From: an uncultured Clostridia bacterium
GTDB taxonomy: Bacteria > Bacillota > Clostridia > Oscillospirales > Oscillospiraceae
Length of the DNA stretch: 53,364 nt
Direction of reading: 5' to 3'
Assembly: GCA_947365965.1 (NCBI GenBank)
Contig: CANAZG010000010.1
Span: 1 to 53,364, forward strand
The translations under genes were made by a program, and so were the position numbers. This document shows, in pieces, positions 25,221 through 33,965 of this stretch. The notes below the pieces were generated by a model. It saw nothing but the letters and a program-made list of their open reading frames with translations, ran no database searches and was not told the DNA's origin. Within the stretch, counting starts at the first letter, position 1, and every line of letters begins with the position of its first letter.

Positions 25221-27857
25221 TTATTGCCCCATGGCCCTGGCGGACTGCTCCAGCTGGGCAATGAGGGCCCGCAGCTTCTCCGCCTGCTCCCGCTGGTTCT
25301 GGACGATGTGGGCGGGAGCCTTGGAGGTGAAGGCCTCGTTGCTCAGCTTGGCCTCGATGCCCTTGAGGTGTCCCTCCGCCTTGGCCTTCTCCTTGGCGAT
25401 CCGCTCCAGCTCCTGGGCCACGTCCACCAGCTCCGCCAGGGGCATGAACACCCGGGCCGCGTGTGTGACCACCTCCACCATGCCCTGGGCGGCGGGGATC
25501 TGGCCCGCGTCCACCACACGGACCTCGCTGGCGCTGGCAAGACGCTGGAAGAAGGGCGCGCCGACGGCAAAGGTCTCCTGCCGGGCCGCAGCTACGGTCA
25601 GCTGAACCCTCCGGCTGGGGGGCACGTTCATCTCCGCCCGCCGGGCCCGGATGGCTCGGATGGCGTCCATGATGTCCTCCATGTCCGCCTCCTCCTTGGG
25701 GAAGGCGAATTTCTCCTCCCACACCGGCCAGGGGGCGCACATGATGAACTGGCTCTCCTCCCCTGCCACAGGAGGCAGGGCCTGATAGATTTCCTCGGTA
25801 ATAAAGGGCATGAAGGGGTGGAGCAGCTTCAAAAGCTGGATGAGCACGTAGCAGAGCACGTTCTGGGTGCTCTCCGCCCCCTCCCCCTGCATCCGGCTCT
25901 TGGTCAGCTCGATATACCAGTCGCAGTAGGTGTCCCAGATGAAGTCGTAGACCTTGGCCGAGGCCACGCCCAGCTCGTAGGCGTCCATGTTCTCCGTGAC
26001 TTCCCTGATGAGGGTGTTCAGCTTGGAGAGGACCCACTTGTCCTCCAGCTCCAGCTTCTCCGGAAGCGTCACCTCGTCAATGGTCAGGTTCATCATCACA
26101 AACCGGCTGGCGTTCCAGATCTTGTTGGCAAAGTTCCGCATGGCCTCGCACTTTTCCGTAAAGAAGCGCATGTCGTTGCCCGGGCTGTTGCCGGTAATCA
26201 GATTGAAGCGCAGGGCGTCCGCGCCGTACTTGTCCGCGATCTCCAGGGGTTCGATGCCGTTGCCCAGGCTCTTGGACATCTTCCGGCCCTTGTCGTCCCG
26301 GACCAGACCGTGGATGAACACCTTCTCAAAGGGGTACTTCTTCATCTGCTCGCACCCGGAGAAGATCATCCGGGAGACCCAGAAGAAGATGATATCATAA
26401 GCTGTGACCAGCACGGAGGTGGGATAGAAGTAGTCCAGCTCCGGGGTCTTCTCCGGCCAGCCCAGGGTGGAGAAGGGCCACAGGGCTGAGCTGAACCAGG
26501 TGTCCAGCACGTCCGGGTCCCGCTCAATATTGGTACTGCCGCACTTGGCGCAGCAGGTGGGATCGGTCCGGTCCACGGTGATATGGCCGCAGTCGGCGCA
26601 GGTCCAGGCGGGGATCTGGTGGCCCCACCACAGCTGCCGGGAGATGCACCAGTCGTGGACGTTCTCCATCCAGTTGGTGTAGATCTTGGAGAAGCGCTCA
26701 GGGATGAACTGGACCTCCCCCTCGTTCACCACCCGCAGGGCCTCCTTGGCCAGGGGGGCCATCTTCACAAACCACTGGGCGGAGATGAGGGGCTCCACGT
26801 CGCTCTTGCAGCGGTAGCAGGTGCCCACGTTGTGGCTGTAGTCCTCGGTCTTCACCAGATAACCCTGGTCCTCCAAGTCCTTTACCAGCTTCTTCCGGCA
26901 CTCGTAGCGGTCCATGCCCGCGTAGGGGCCGCCGTTTTCGTTGATGACGCCGTTGTCGTCAATGACCCGAATGCTCTCCAGGTTGTGGCGCAGGCCCACC
27001 TCGAAGTCGTTGGGATCGTGGGCCGGGGTCATCTTCACCGCGCCGGTGCCGAAGCCCAGCTCCACGTACTCGTCCGCCACAATGGGCAGCTCCCGGTTCA
27101 TGATGGGCAGCACGCAGGTCTTGCCCACCAGATGCTTGAACCGCTCGTCCTCCGGGTTCACCGCCACGCCGGTGTCCCCCATCATGGTCTCCGGCCGGGT
27201 GGTGGCCACCACCAGATCCCCGCTGCCGTCGGAGAGGGGGTAGCGGATATACCACAAGTGGCCCGGTTTGTCCGCATACTCCACCTCCGCGTCGCTCAGG
27301 GCGGTGACGCAGTGGGGGCACCAGTTGATGATCCGGCTGCCCTTATAGATAAGGCCCTTGTCGTAGAGCTCGCAGAAGGTCTCCCGCACGGCCTTGGAGC
27401 AGCCCTCGTCCATGGTGAACCGGGCCCGCTCCCAGTCGCAGGAGGAGCCCATCCTCTTCTGCTGCTCCACGATGCGGTCCCCGTACTTGTGTTTCCAGTC
27501 CCACACCCGCTCCAGGAACTTCTCCCGGCCCAGATCGTGGCGGCTGAGGCCCTCGTTCTTCCGCAGCTCCTCCTCCACCTTGATCTGGGTGGCAATGCCG
27601 GCGTGGTCCACGCCGGGCATCCACAGGGCCTCATAGCCCTGCATCCGCTTGTAGCGGATGAGGATGTCCTGGAGGGTGCAGTCCATGGCGTGGCCCATGT
27701 GGAGCTGGCCGGTGACGTTGGGGGGCGGCATGACAATGGAGAAGGGCTTCTTATCCGGGTTGGGCGCGGCGTGGAAGCAGTTCCCGTCCATCCAGGCCTG
27801 GTAGATCTTCCCCTCCACCTCCTGGGGCTCATAGGTCTTTGGCAGTTCTTTTCTCAT
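25221..27857 (-). CDS. valS: Valyl-tRNA synthetase
   Basis: ValS charges tRNA-Val and edits mischarged threonine. The 878-residue class I enzyme has the HIGH-type motif PPNVTGQLHMGHAMD (residues about 47-61), the editing domain with TTRPETMMGDT, a zinc-like CADCG/CAKCG pair, the KMSKS motif RKMSKSLGNG and a C-terminal coiled-coil ending in LEQSARAMGQ. ATG follows AGGAGAATACT. It is the second gene after a T-box leader and ycxB, so charged/uncharged tRNA-Val is expected to control its transcription. Confidence 0.97.
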   Translation of the reverse strand: MRKELPKTYEPQEVEGKIYQAWMDGNCFHAAPNPDKKPFSIVMPPPNVTGQLHMGHAMDCTLQDILIRYKRMQGYEALWMPGVDHAGIATQIKVEEELRKNEGLSRHDLGREKFLERVWDWKHKYGDRIVEQQKRMGSSCDWERARFTMDEGCSKAVRETFCELYDKGLIYKGSRIINWCPHCVTALSDAEVEYADKPGHLWYIRYPLSDGSGDLVVATTRPETMMGDTGVAVNPEDERFKHLVGKTCVLPIMNRELPIVADEYVELGFGTGAVKMTPAHDPNDFEVGLRHNLESIRVIDDNGVINENGGPYAGMDRYECRKKLVKDLEDQGYLVKTEDYSHNVGTCYRCKSDVEPLISAQWFVKMAPLAKEALRVVNEGEVQFIPERFSKIYTNWMENVHDWCISRQLWWGHQIPAWTCADCGHITVDRTDPTCCAKCGSTNIERDPDVLDTWFSSALWPFSTLGWPEKTPELDYFYPTSVLVTAYDIIFFWVSRMIFSGCEQMKKYPFEKVFIHGLVRDDKGRKMSKSLGNGIEPLEIADKYGADALRFNLITGNSPGNDMRFFTEKCEAMRNFANKIWNASRFVMMNLTIDEVTLPEKLELEDKWVLSKLNTLIREVTENMDAYELGVASAKVYDFIWDTYCDWYIELTKSRMQGEGAESTQNVLCYVLIQLLKLLHPFMPFITEEIYQALPPVAGEESQFIMCAPWPVWEEKFAFPKEEADMEDIMDAIRAIRARRAEMNVPPSRRVQLTVAAARQETFAVGAPFFQRLASASEVRVVDAGQIPAAQGMVEVVTHAARVFMPLAELVDVAQELERIAKEKAKAEGHLKGIEAKLSNEAFTSKAPAHIVQNQREQAEKLRALIAQLEQSARAMGQ

Positions 27858-27883
27858 AGTATTCTCCTGTTCTCAGTGAGTGA

Positions 27884-28399
27884 TTAAATATAGACAATCA
27901 GCTTGCCGGTTTTCCGGCTGATAAAGTCCCGGAAGGCCATCGGCGTACCATGGGTAAAGCCCTTCTTGGCGTAGACCTGACCGTGGCGGCTGTCCAGCAG
28001 AAGGATGAAGTACTCCCCTGTCTCGCACACGGCCTGCACCTTGTCGTACTGCCAGAGGCTTACGGCGGTCCCAGTTTGGTGGACGTAGTGCTCGCCGGTA
28101 AACTCCGCGGTCACCTCCCGGGACCCGGGCTGCACCTGCCGCAGGCCGACGAGGCCGTTGACCGTGTCCTCTGAGGCCGTCACCACCAGCATCAGCAGCG
28201 CCAGCGCCAGATCCAGCAGCCATGTCCTGTCTCCGATCATCCAGTTTCCCAGGGCCAGCACCAGCATGGCGGCGGTGACCGCCATGCCAAAGGTGTGGAC
28301 CAGACGGCTGCGCCGCCGCCGCAGGGTCTTCCGGGCCGCCCTTGCCAGGGCCGTCATGGCCCTGCGGTCCACAGTGGTTCGAACGACATATTCCTCCAT
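27884..28399 (-). CDS. YcxB-like membrane protein in the valS operon
   Basis: A 171-residue protein starting MEEYVVRTTVDRRAM, with two adjacent membrane helices (about residues 36-53 and 60-78) and a C-terminal YcxB-like domain containing YDKVQAVCETGEYFILLL and KKGFTHGT. Function of the family is unknown. GGGGAGG lies six bases before the ATG at 28399. It sits between the valine T-box terminator and valS, 26 bases before valS. Both should therefore respond to tRNA-Val charging, an unexpected partner for an aminoacyl-tRNA synthetase gene. Confidence 0.75.
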   Translation of the reverse strand: MEEYVVRTTVDRRAMTALARAARKTLRRRRSRLVHTFGMAVTAAMLVLALGNWMIGDRTWLLDLALALLMLVVTASEDTVNGLVGLRQVQPGSREVTAEFTGEHYVHQTGTAVSLWQYDKVQAVCETGEYFILLLDSRHGQVYAKKGFTHGTPMAFRDFISRKTGKLIVYI

Positions 28400-28417
28400 A
28401 GCAAGCCTCCCCTCCAA

Positions 28418-28660
28418 GAAAAAACGCCCCGAGCAGTCTCCTGCTCAGGGCGAATGAAACCATCCGCGGTACCACCTGCGTTCCCCCGGCCATACCGGGG
28501 GCACTTTTGCCTCTGTAACGGGAGTTCCCGCCGCCCCCTGCTTGCGCTCAGGGACGGAGCTCCAGGGCGACTTCCGCTCCCGCGTCCCGAGACCTTCCAC
28601 CAGCCGGCCCCTCTCTGCGCGTCCGCGATGAGCGTACTGCTCCCCTTCACAGCCTTTTTC
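28418..28660 (-). ncRNA. T-box riboswitch (tRNA-Val)
   Basis: The T-box core AGGTGGTACCGCGG lies at 28477-28464 on the minus strand. It is followed by a terminator: CGCCCCGAGCAG (28425-28436) with CTGCTCAGGGCG (28441-28452) and a T-run at 28424-28418. Upstream is a Stem I region closed by AGCU/AGCU. The GUC at 28571-28569, in the sequence GGAAGUCGCCC at the 3' side of Stem I, is the likely specifier and is a valine codon, matching valS. Uncharged tRNA-Val would stabilise the antiterminator. Confidence 0.92.
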
Positions 28661-28666
28661 CAGCTT

Positions 28667-28695
28667 AGTATAGCCAACTGCGGCGCGTTTGTCAA
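28667..28695 (-). promoter_or_regulatory. Promoter of the T-box/ycxB/valS unit
   Basis: TTGACA (28695-28690), 17 bp, TATACT (28672-28667) on the minus strand, just upstream of Stem I of the T-box. Confidence 0.85.
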
Positions 28696-28747
28696 GTCCG
28701 GGACGCTCTTTTCAGATGAATGCCATCTCTGTATCCATTTCAGGTTT

Positions 28748-29305
28748 TTATTTTGAAAAAATAAGGATAATGGTATTCTTCAATTTACATTTTCTCAAAT
28801 CCTGTTCTGGAATGCTCTTTATCGTGCCGTTTTCAATCATCTGCAAATATGCCGCTTGTGACAGATGCAGCTTTTTCCTGATTAACGCAGACACCTTTAT
28901 TGGAAACAGATACTTGCTCTTGATCGTAAGCTCTACGTTTTCGCTGGGCAGAAAATCTTCTCCCATTATGGAATAGGGCGGAACCTCGACTTCATCAACG
29001 CCATTTTTGCTGAGGAAGCCGGCATCCATGGCATACTCCTTCGCAAGAGAATGGCTATTGCCCTGAAATCCCTCTAGTTCTTCTGGATTGAATGACTGCG
29101 GGGAAATATGGGAGTAAATTCTGGCGTTCCATGTGGTATTGCAGTCCACACAATGGTAAATAAGCCATACGTCCAAGGTCCTCCGCTGGGCATTCACGCG
29201 AAATTTTTCAGAACAGGAGAATTTTGTGTTTTTCCCACATTTTTTACAGTGCCTTGATACCCGCGGGAAAAAAGGATATTGCACTTGCCATGTGATTTTT
29301 TTCAT
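28748..29305 (-). CDS. DUF1062 domain protein
   Basis: This 185-residue protein starts MKKITWQVQYPFFP and has two Cys pairs, CKKCG (about residue 20) and CVDC (about residue 53), suggesting a zinc ribbon. The C-terminal half contains an HTH-like QAAYLQMIENGTI stretch. The pattern fits DUF1062, a family of unknown function. The gene is clearly richer in AT than its chromosomal neighbours, so it may have been acquired. GGAGG lies eight bases before the ATG. There is no obvious operon partner. Confidence 0.75.
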   Translation of the reverse strand: MKKITWQVQYPFFPRVSRHCKKCGKNTKFSCSEKFRVNAQRRTLDVWLIYHCVDCNTTWNARIYSHISPQSFNPEELEGFQGNSHSLAKEYAMDAGFLSKNGVDEVEVPPYSIMGEDFLPSENVELTIKSKYLFPIKVSALIRKKLHLSQAAYLQMIENGTIKSIPEQDLRKCKLKNTIILIFSK

Positions 29306-29463
29306 AGTATGCCTCCGTCTTTACTTCTGTAATCCGTAAAGAGAAGGGTGGATTTTCACAACGTCCTCTCATAAAGAATCTCCTTTGTGTTTTGATAAGA
29401 AAATTATAGCAGAGACCTCCTATCAGCTCCAACCTCACGTTCTTTTATGAAGAGAAGATGAGA

Positions 29464-29504
29464 AAAGAGGCTGATGCGGTTTCTCAAACCACATCAGCCT
29501 CTTT
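29464..29504 (-). terminator. Terminator after the CD3324-like gene
   Basis: AAAGAGGCTGATG (29464-29476) pairs with CATCAGCCTCTTT (29492-29504); on the minus strand a T-rich tail follows. The stretch 29306-29463 holds nothing else I can support. Confidence 0.8.
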
Positions 29505-29505
29505 A

Positions 29506-29781
29506 TTAATCACGATTTTTCAACTGCCGGACAATTCGCTGAATGCTTTTCAGCGACAGGTAGTATTTCGCTGCTAAGGCGTCCATGCCCACCCCGGAGA
29601 GATACTCTGCATAAATGCGACTGTTTCTGTCAAGCAGCTCTTGGCGGATTGAGGTAGATTCACCCCACGCTTTTTTGCTGCCTGCCGCTCTGGGAATGTA
29701 GAGAAATTCTCCATCGACGTACTGTTGAACCCTTCGCAATAGGCCCTTCGGCAGAACGTGTGTTGCGTTTTTATAGCTCAT
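29506..29781 (-). CDS. CD3324-family HTH-like protein
   Basis: A 91-residue protein beginning MSYKNATHVLPKGLLRRVQQ, with DGEFLYIPRAAGSKKAWG and a C-terminal HTH-like segment GMDALAAKYYLSLKSIQRIVRQ. This matches a family of short Clostridia proteins (named after CD3324) that resemble Mor-type DNA-binding proteins. Role unknown. The ATG at 29781 follows GGGAGCGCAACA and is preferred to an upstream start lacking a ribosome binding site. Low GC compared with radA next to it suggests later arrival together with the DUF1062 gene. Confidence 0.78.
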   Translation of the reverse strand: MSYKNATHVLPKGLLRRVQQYVDGEFLYIPRAAGSKKAWGESTSIRQELLDRNSRIYAEYLSGVGMDALAAKYYLSLKSIQRIVRQLKNRD

Positions 29782-29918
29782 TGTTGCGCTCCCACATAAC
29801 ATTTTTACAGGAACAGCAAAGTCTATCTGCAACACGTATTCATTATTTATTGGCTGCGATAGCTCTGCTTACGCGCCAATAACGATAGGATTGAGCATAT
29901 ATGCCTCCCTTATGATTT

Positions 29919-31292
29919 CTACTTCCCCAGGGCCGCCCGGATGGCCTCCACGATGTTGGCGGCCTCCACCACCCGCAGGCCCTCTAGGGGTGCGGGGCTC
30001 TTCCCCCGCCTGTGGGGCACCACACAGGTTTTGAACCCCAGCCGCCGGACCTCGCTGAGGCGCTGGTCCAGATTGTTCACCGCCCGCAGTTCCCCGGTGA
30101 GTCCCACCTCCCCGATGGCGGCCAGATCCGCCGCAATGGGCCGGTCCAGATAGCTGGAGGCCAGGGCCAGAACAGCCGCCAGATCTGCGGCGGGCTCGTC
30201 CAGGCTCAGCCCGCCGATGATGTTCATGTAGGCGTCACAGACGGAGACCTTCAGTCCTCCCCGCTTCTCCAGTACCGCCAGGAGCATGGCCGCCCGGCCG
30301 AAGTCAAAGCCGTTGCTGGACCGGCGGGCATTGCCGTAGGCCGTGGGGGCCAGCAGGGCCTGGATCTCCGCCAGCACCGGCCGCACCCCCTCCATCACGC
30401 AGGTAACGCAGGTGCCGGGCGCGCCGTCCGGCCGGCCGGACAGGAGCATCTGGGAGGGGTTCTCCACCTCCGCCAGACCGCTGTCCAGCATCTCGAAAAC
30501 GCCGATCTCATTGGTGGCCCCGAACCGATTCTTGGCCGCCCGCAGAATGCGGCAGGTACTGTGCTGCTCCCCCTCAAAGTAGAGCACGCAGTCCACCATG
30601 TGCTCCAGGACCTTAGGGCCGGCGATGGACCCCTCCTTGTTCACGTGGCCGATAACGAACACAGTGATATCCCGTCCCTTGGCCAGCTGCATCAGGGCCA
30701 TGGTGCAGTCCTTCACCTGACCGATGCTGCCCGGAGGGCTCTCCAGTGCGCCGTTGTACATCGTCTGGATAGAGTCCACAATGAGGATATCCGGCTCCTC
30801 GTCAGAAACGGACTGGAGGATATCCTCCAGCGCCGTCTCTGAGAGCACCATCAGGTTCTCGCTGGCCACCCCCAGCCGCTGGGAGCGGAGCTTCAACTGC
30901 CGCACAGACTCCTCCCCGGAGACGTACAGCACCCTGTTTTCCCGGCACAGGCTGCCGCAGATCTGGAGCATCAGGGTGGACTTCCCCACCCCCGGCGCAC
31001 CGCCCACCAGAACCAGCGAGCCCTTGACTGCGCCGCCCCCCAGTACCCGATTCAGCTCCCCCATGCCTGTAGAAAATCGAATTTCTTCCGTTGTATCAAC
31101 CTCTGTCAAGGAGATTGCTTTCACAGTTCGAAAGGGGCTTTTGGGCGGCGCGGCCCGGCCTCCTCTGGTTTTTGGGGCCGCCTCCTGCTCCACCACCGTG
31201 TTCCATGCCCCGCAGGCTGGACACCTCCCTACCCACTTGGGGGACTCGTTGCCGCACTCGGTGCAGTAAAAGACGCTGCGCTGCTTTGCCAC
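29919..31292 (-). CDS. radA: DNA repair protein RadA (Sms)
   Basis: RadA drives branch migration in recombination and repair. The 457-residue protein has the N-terminal zinc finger CTECGNESPKWVGRCPAC, Walker A GGAPGVGKST (about residue 95), Walker B ILIVDSIQT, the RadA-specific KNRFG motif in RAAKNRFGATNEIG and a C-terminal Lon-type domain with LDRPIAADLAAIGEVGLTGELR. Length is normal. It starts at a GTG seven bases after AGGAGGG. Upstream lies cwlD on the same strand. Confidence 0.96.
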   Translation of the reverse strand: MAKQRSVFYCTECGNESPKWVGRCPACGAWNTVVEQEAAPKTRGGRAAPPKSPFRTVKAISLTEVDTTEEIRFSTGMGELNRVLGGGAVKGSLVLVGGAPGVGKSTLMLQICGSLCRENRVLYVSGEESVRQLKLRSQRLGVASENLMVLSETALEDILQSVSDEEPDILIVDSIQTMYNGALESPPGSIGQVKDCTMALMQLAKGRDITVFVIGHVNKEGSIAGPKVLEHMVDCVLYFEGEQHSTCRILRAAKNRFGATNEIGVFEMLDSGLAEVENPSQMLLSGRPDGAPGTCVTCVMEGVRPVLAEIQALLAPTAYGNARRSSNGFDFGRAAMLLAVLEKRGGLKVSVCDAYMNIIGGLSLDEPAADLAAVLALASSYLDRPIAADLAAIGEVGLTGELRAVNNLDQRLSEVRRLGFKTCVVPHRRGKSPAPLEGLRVVEAANIVEAIRAALGK

Positions 31293-31362
31293 TGTCGTTC
31301 CCTCCTGTGTACACTGATTTTTCTCTATTATACAATAGACATCCCTGTTTGACCAGCTCTTT

Positions 31363-32073
31363 TTATCCCAGATGAGCGAGGACCGACGACAGGACAGTGA
31401 GGGCCAGCTCCATCTGATAGGCGGGGGTATTCAGCAGGGCGGTCTCCTGGGGATTGGAGAGAAAGCCGCACTCCACCAGAATAGAGGGCGAAGACGCGTG
31501 CTGGAGGAGATATACGCTGCTGCCGGCCTGCTTGGACTCCTTGGGCCTGGGGTTGAGGGTATCATTGAGGGCGGACTGGACTGCCTCCGCCAGCTCTTGG
31601 CTGCCTTCAGCGGTGCTGTAGAATACCTGGGCGCCGCACACGCTGGGCACCTCGGGCAGACTGTTCTGGTGGATGCTCACCACCACCCCGCCGGGAACGG
31701 CGTTGGCCAGAGCGGTCCGGTTTTTCAGGTCCGAGACCTTCTTGGCCCGGACGGTGTCCGCAGAGGCGTCGTGGAGGGATACGTCCTCACGGCGGGTCAT
31801 CTCCGTCTCCACGCCGATGAACCGGGCCAGCTCCTCCATCCGCAGGCTGACGGCCAGATTGATCTGGGATTCCACCGTGCCGTCCGATGCCACCGCTCCC
31901 CCATCCATGCCCCCGTGACCCGGGTCGATGACCAGCACCGGCCCCTGCTCCAGCAGCAAATTTTTGGACGCGTTGATCGCGCTCCCCTGCCAGAGAATTG
32001 CCGCGAATCCCACAAAGAGCAGGAGCAGCGTAAGCAGATACAGCGCCGTCCACTTTTTGAATGTCAAAAACAT
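31363..32073 (-). CDS. cwlD: Spore cortex N-acetylmuramoyl-L-alanine amidase CwlD
   Basis: CwlD removes stem peptides from muramic acid in the spore cortex, the first step to muramic-delta-lactam needed for germination. The 236-residue protein has an N-terminal membrane/signal helix (about residues 8-28) and an Amidase_3 domain with zinc ligands in VIDPGHGGMDGG, the Glu in VESQINLAV, His in VSIHQNS and the catalytic Glu in LVECGFLSN. The ATG at 32073 follows GGGAGGTGGTTGC. It is divergent from the cotJ spore-coat genes, consistent with sporulation control. Confidence 0.92.
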   Translation of the reverse strand: MFLTFKKWTALYLLTLLLLFVGFAAILWQGSAINASKNLLLEQGPVLVIDPGHGGMDGGAVASDGTVESQINLAVSLRMEELARFIGVETEMTRREDVSLHDASADTVRAKKVSDLKNRTALANAVPGGVVVSIHQNSLPEVPSVCGAQVFYSTAEGSQELAEAVQSALNDTLNPRPKESKQAGSSVYLLQHASSPSILVECGFLSNPQETALLNTPAYQMELALTVLSSVLAHLG

Positions 32074-32217
32074 GCAACCACCTCCCTTCACCCTATGCCG
32101 CCTGGGCGGTAAATATGTATGAGGGGTAAGCGCCGCCGCACCCATCCCACCCTGACGCATAAGATGAATGGAGGGCGCGCTCTGCGTCCCGACTTTCCCT
32201 GAAGGAGGAGCATTCCC

Positions 32218-32667
32218 TTGGAGAATACCAACCCCAACGCCTGCGGCGCTATGGAGGGCGGACTGCCCGGAAAATGCGCGAATCTGGCGTTTCCCTATAT
32301 TGCCATGCAGGGCATGGGCGCTGAGCGGTACGACCAGACGCAGGCTCTGGCCGCCGGCACCCTGTTTCCCGGGCTGAACCTGCCGTTTTTCAAGGCGGTC
32401 AAGAGCAAGATGAACTGCGACAACACAGCCCTGTGCGAGCTGATGGCCCTGAGCTTTGCCATCACCGAGCTGGGGCTCTATCTGGACACCCACCAGAACG
32501 ACAAGGAGGCCCTGGCCCTGTACACAGACTATGTCAGCCTTGCCAAGGAGGGCAAAAAGCGTTATGAGGCGGCTTACGGCCCCCTACAGCAGACCTCCGT
32601 GACTGCGGCGGGTTACACGTGGCTCAATAATCCCTGGCCCTGGGAGCTGGAAGGAGGCGAAAGGTAA
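32218..32667 (+). CDS. cotJA-cotJB: CotJA-CotJB fusion spore-coat protein
   Basis: In most spore formers cotJA and cotJB are separate small genes. Here a single 149-residue frame carries both. The first part has QGMGAERYDQTQALAAGTLF then PGLNLPF, the CotJA end. From about residue 66 CotJB follows, with LYLDTHQNDKEALALYTDY, RYEAAYGPL and the closing NNPWPWE. The start is a TTG seven bases after GAAGGAGGAG. Its stop codon overlaps the start of cotJC by one base, so the three-protein coat operon is preserved. The products belong to the inner spore-coat layers. Confidence 0.85.
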   Translation: MENTNPNACGAMEGGLPGKCANLAFPYIAMQGMGAERYDQTQALAAGTLFPGLNLPFFKAVKSKMNCDNTALCELMALSFAITELGLYLDTHQNDKEALALYTDYVSLAKEGKKRYEAAYGPLQQTSVTAAGYTWLNNPWPWELEGGER

Positions 32668-33443
32668 TGTTTGTCTATGAGAAGCGTCTGCAATATCCTG
32701 TGAAGATCAAGACTCCCAACCCCAAGCTGGCGGCCGCTATTATCAGCCAGTATGGTGGACCGGACGGCGAGCTGGGGGCGTCCCTGCGCTACCTCAGTCA
32801 GCGGTTCTCCATGCCCTACCCCGAGCTTAAGGGGCTACTGACCGATATTGGCACCGAGGAGCTGGGGCACCTGGAGATGATCGGCGCCATCGTCCACCAG
32901 CTGACCAGGAACCTCACGGATGAGCAGATCCGCACCGCAGGCTTTGACGCCTACTTTGTGGACCACACCACCGGCGTCTACCCCACCGCCGCCTCCGGTG
33001 CACCCTGGAGCGCCGCCACCATGCAGGTGACTGGGGATATGATCGCTGATCTCACTGAGGACCTGGCGGCGGAGCAGAAGGCCCGCGTAACCTACGACAA
33101 CATCCTGCGTCTGAGCGATGACCCGGATGTCAGCGATGCCATCCGATTCCTGCGTGAGCGGGAGATCGTCCACTTCCAGAGGTTCGGCGAAGCAAACCAT
33201 ACTGATTTAAGCAGATTTTATCCCCTGTGGGCGGCGGCTCACAGGGGATATTTTCAACGCATTTTATATCGTAATACTCAAGCGCAGATGGTAGTCATCC
33301 AGCGATACCTACTCTCCAAACACATCGCTATGCGTCCCATTGCGAACCAGCGTCAAAACCAGCACATCATCGTCAATACGGTACACCAGCAGCCAATCTG
33401 GGAGTATGTGACACTCCCGATGCCCTGCCCAATTTCCAGATAA
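32667..33443 (+). pseudogene. cotJC: CotJC manganese-catalase-like coat protein, C-terminus lost
   Basis: Residues 1-176 are good CotJC: YEKRLQYPVKIKTPNPKLA, the metal ligands in TEELGHLEMI, AEQKARVTYDNIL and REREIVHFQRFGEA. The family then continues about ten to fifteen residues and stops. This frame instead runs 83 codons through a terminator-like hairpin and the antisense of a toxin gene, ending at a chance stop. Base composition drops at the same point. The true gene is therefore cut near position 33196, probably by integration of the neighbouring mobile island. The truncated protein keeps the catalytic core and might still fold. Confidence 0.8.
33219..33250 (+). terminator. Hairpin at the island edge
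   Basis: TATCCCCTGTG (33219-33229) pairs perfectly with CACAGGGGATA (33240-33250), followed by TTTTC. It lies within the aberrant extension of cotJC and would stop cotJ transcription. Confidence 0.7.
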
Positions 33444-33599
33444 ACTATGATCTTTATTTTTCTCCGGCAGCTTTTCGCCCATAGCAAGCGCGGCGATGAC
33501 CTTTTCCAACAGGGACATATCTCTGCCCCGTTTGATTGCCCGCTTAAAATCCTTCTTAAATTGCGTGGTAGGCTTGACCCTATATTTTGTCTTCCTCAC
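33309..33599 (-). CDS. yafQ: YafQ-type mRNA interferase toxin
   Basis: The 96-residue protein has the RelE-superfamily pattern of YafQ: KYRVKPTTQFKKDFKRAIKRG, MGEKLPEKNKDHSLSGNWAG, HRECHILPDWLLVYRI and a closing RNGTHSDVF. The conserved His residues in KDHSL, HRECH and THSD match the YafQ active site. These toxins cleave mRNA on the ribosome. Its ATG overlaps the antitoxin stop by four bases, the usual coupling. Confidence 0.92.
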   Translation of the reverse strand: MRKTKYRVKPTTQFKKDFKRAIKRGRDMSLLEKVIAALAMGEKLPEKNKDHSLSGNWAGHRECHILPDWLLVYRIDDDVLVLTLVRNGTHSDVFGE

Positions 33600-33871
33600 G
33601 AGCGCAACTCCGCAAACAGTTCGTCTAAATCATCGTACTCCTTTACGGATGGATCATGGGCAATCCTCTCCGCCTCCAACATAGCGGCAATCGTCTCCTT
33701 ATTGGGCCTCTCCTGCCTTAGCTCAAAAGGCAGGCCGCCCACGCGAAGGGACTGGCGCAGGAACACATTGATGGCGGTAGTGAGCGTCATACCTAAATCG
33801 TTATAGAGTGCCTCACACTGTTTCTTGACTTCGCTGTCCATGCGGACACTAAAATTAGTCGTATCTGCCAT
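33596..33871 (-). CDS. dinJ: DinJ/RelB-type antitoxin
   Basis: The 91-residue protein begins MADTTNFSVRMDSEVKKQC, a ribbon-helix-helix fold, with MTLTTAINVFLRQSLRVGG as the second helix pair, and ends in an acidic helix YDDLDELFAEL that would cover the toxin. It would neutralise YafQ and repress the shared promoter. The ATG follows GGAAGGAGC. Such pairs commonly stabilise mobile elements; here it is the first module inside the island. Confidence 0.92.
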   Translation of the reverse strand: MADTTNFSVRMDSEVKKQCEALYNDLGMTLTTAINVFLRQSLRVGGLPFELRQERPNKETIAAMLEAERIAHDPSVKEYDDLDELFAELRS

Positions 33872-33901
33872 AGCAAAAGCTCCTTCCAGTTTTCTATGTC
33901 T

Positions 33902-33930
33902 ATTATACTCCTATTGCAATGCAAAATCAA
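33902..33930 (-). promoter_or_regulatory. Toxin-antitoxin promoter with palindromic operator
   Basis: TTGATT (33930-33925), 17 bp, TATAAT (33907-33902) on the minus strand. The palindrome TTGCAATGCAA (33914-33924) in the spacer is the likely DinJ operator. Confidence 0.7.
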
Positions 33931-33965
33931 CTCGATAGCCGTATTTTCCAAAAAGTTGACTGCCC

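Noticed and set aside
24966-27887. Two long plus-strand frames opposite valS
   Set aside because: His/Leu/Val-rich antisense of valS; no start signals.
33252-33443. Extension of CotJC taken as a novel C-terminal domain
   Set aside because: It is antisense to a well-supported YafQ toxin gene and follows a terminator hairpin.
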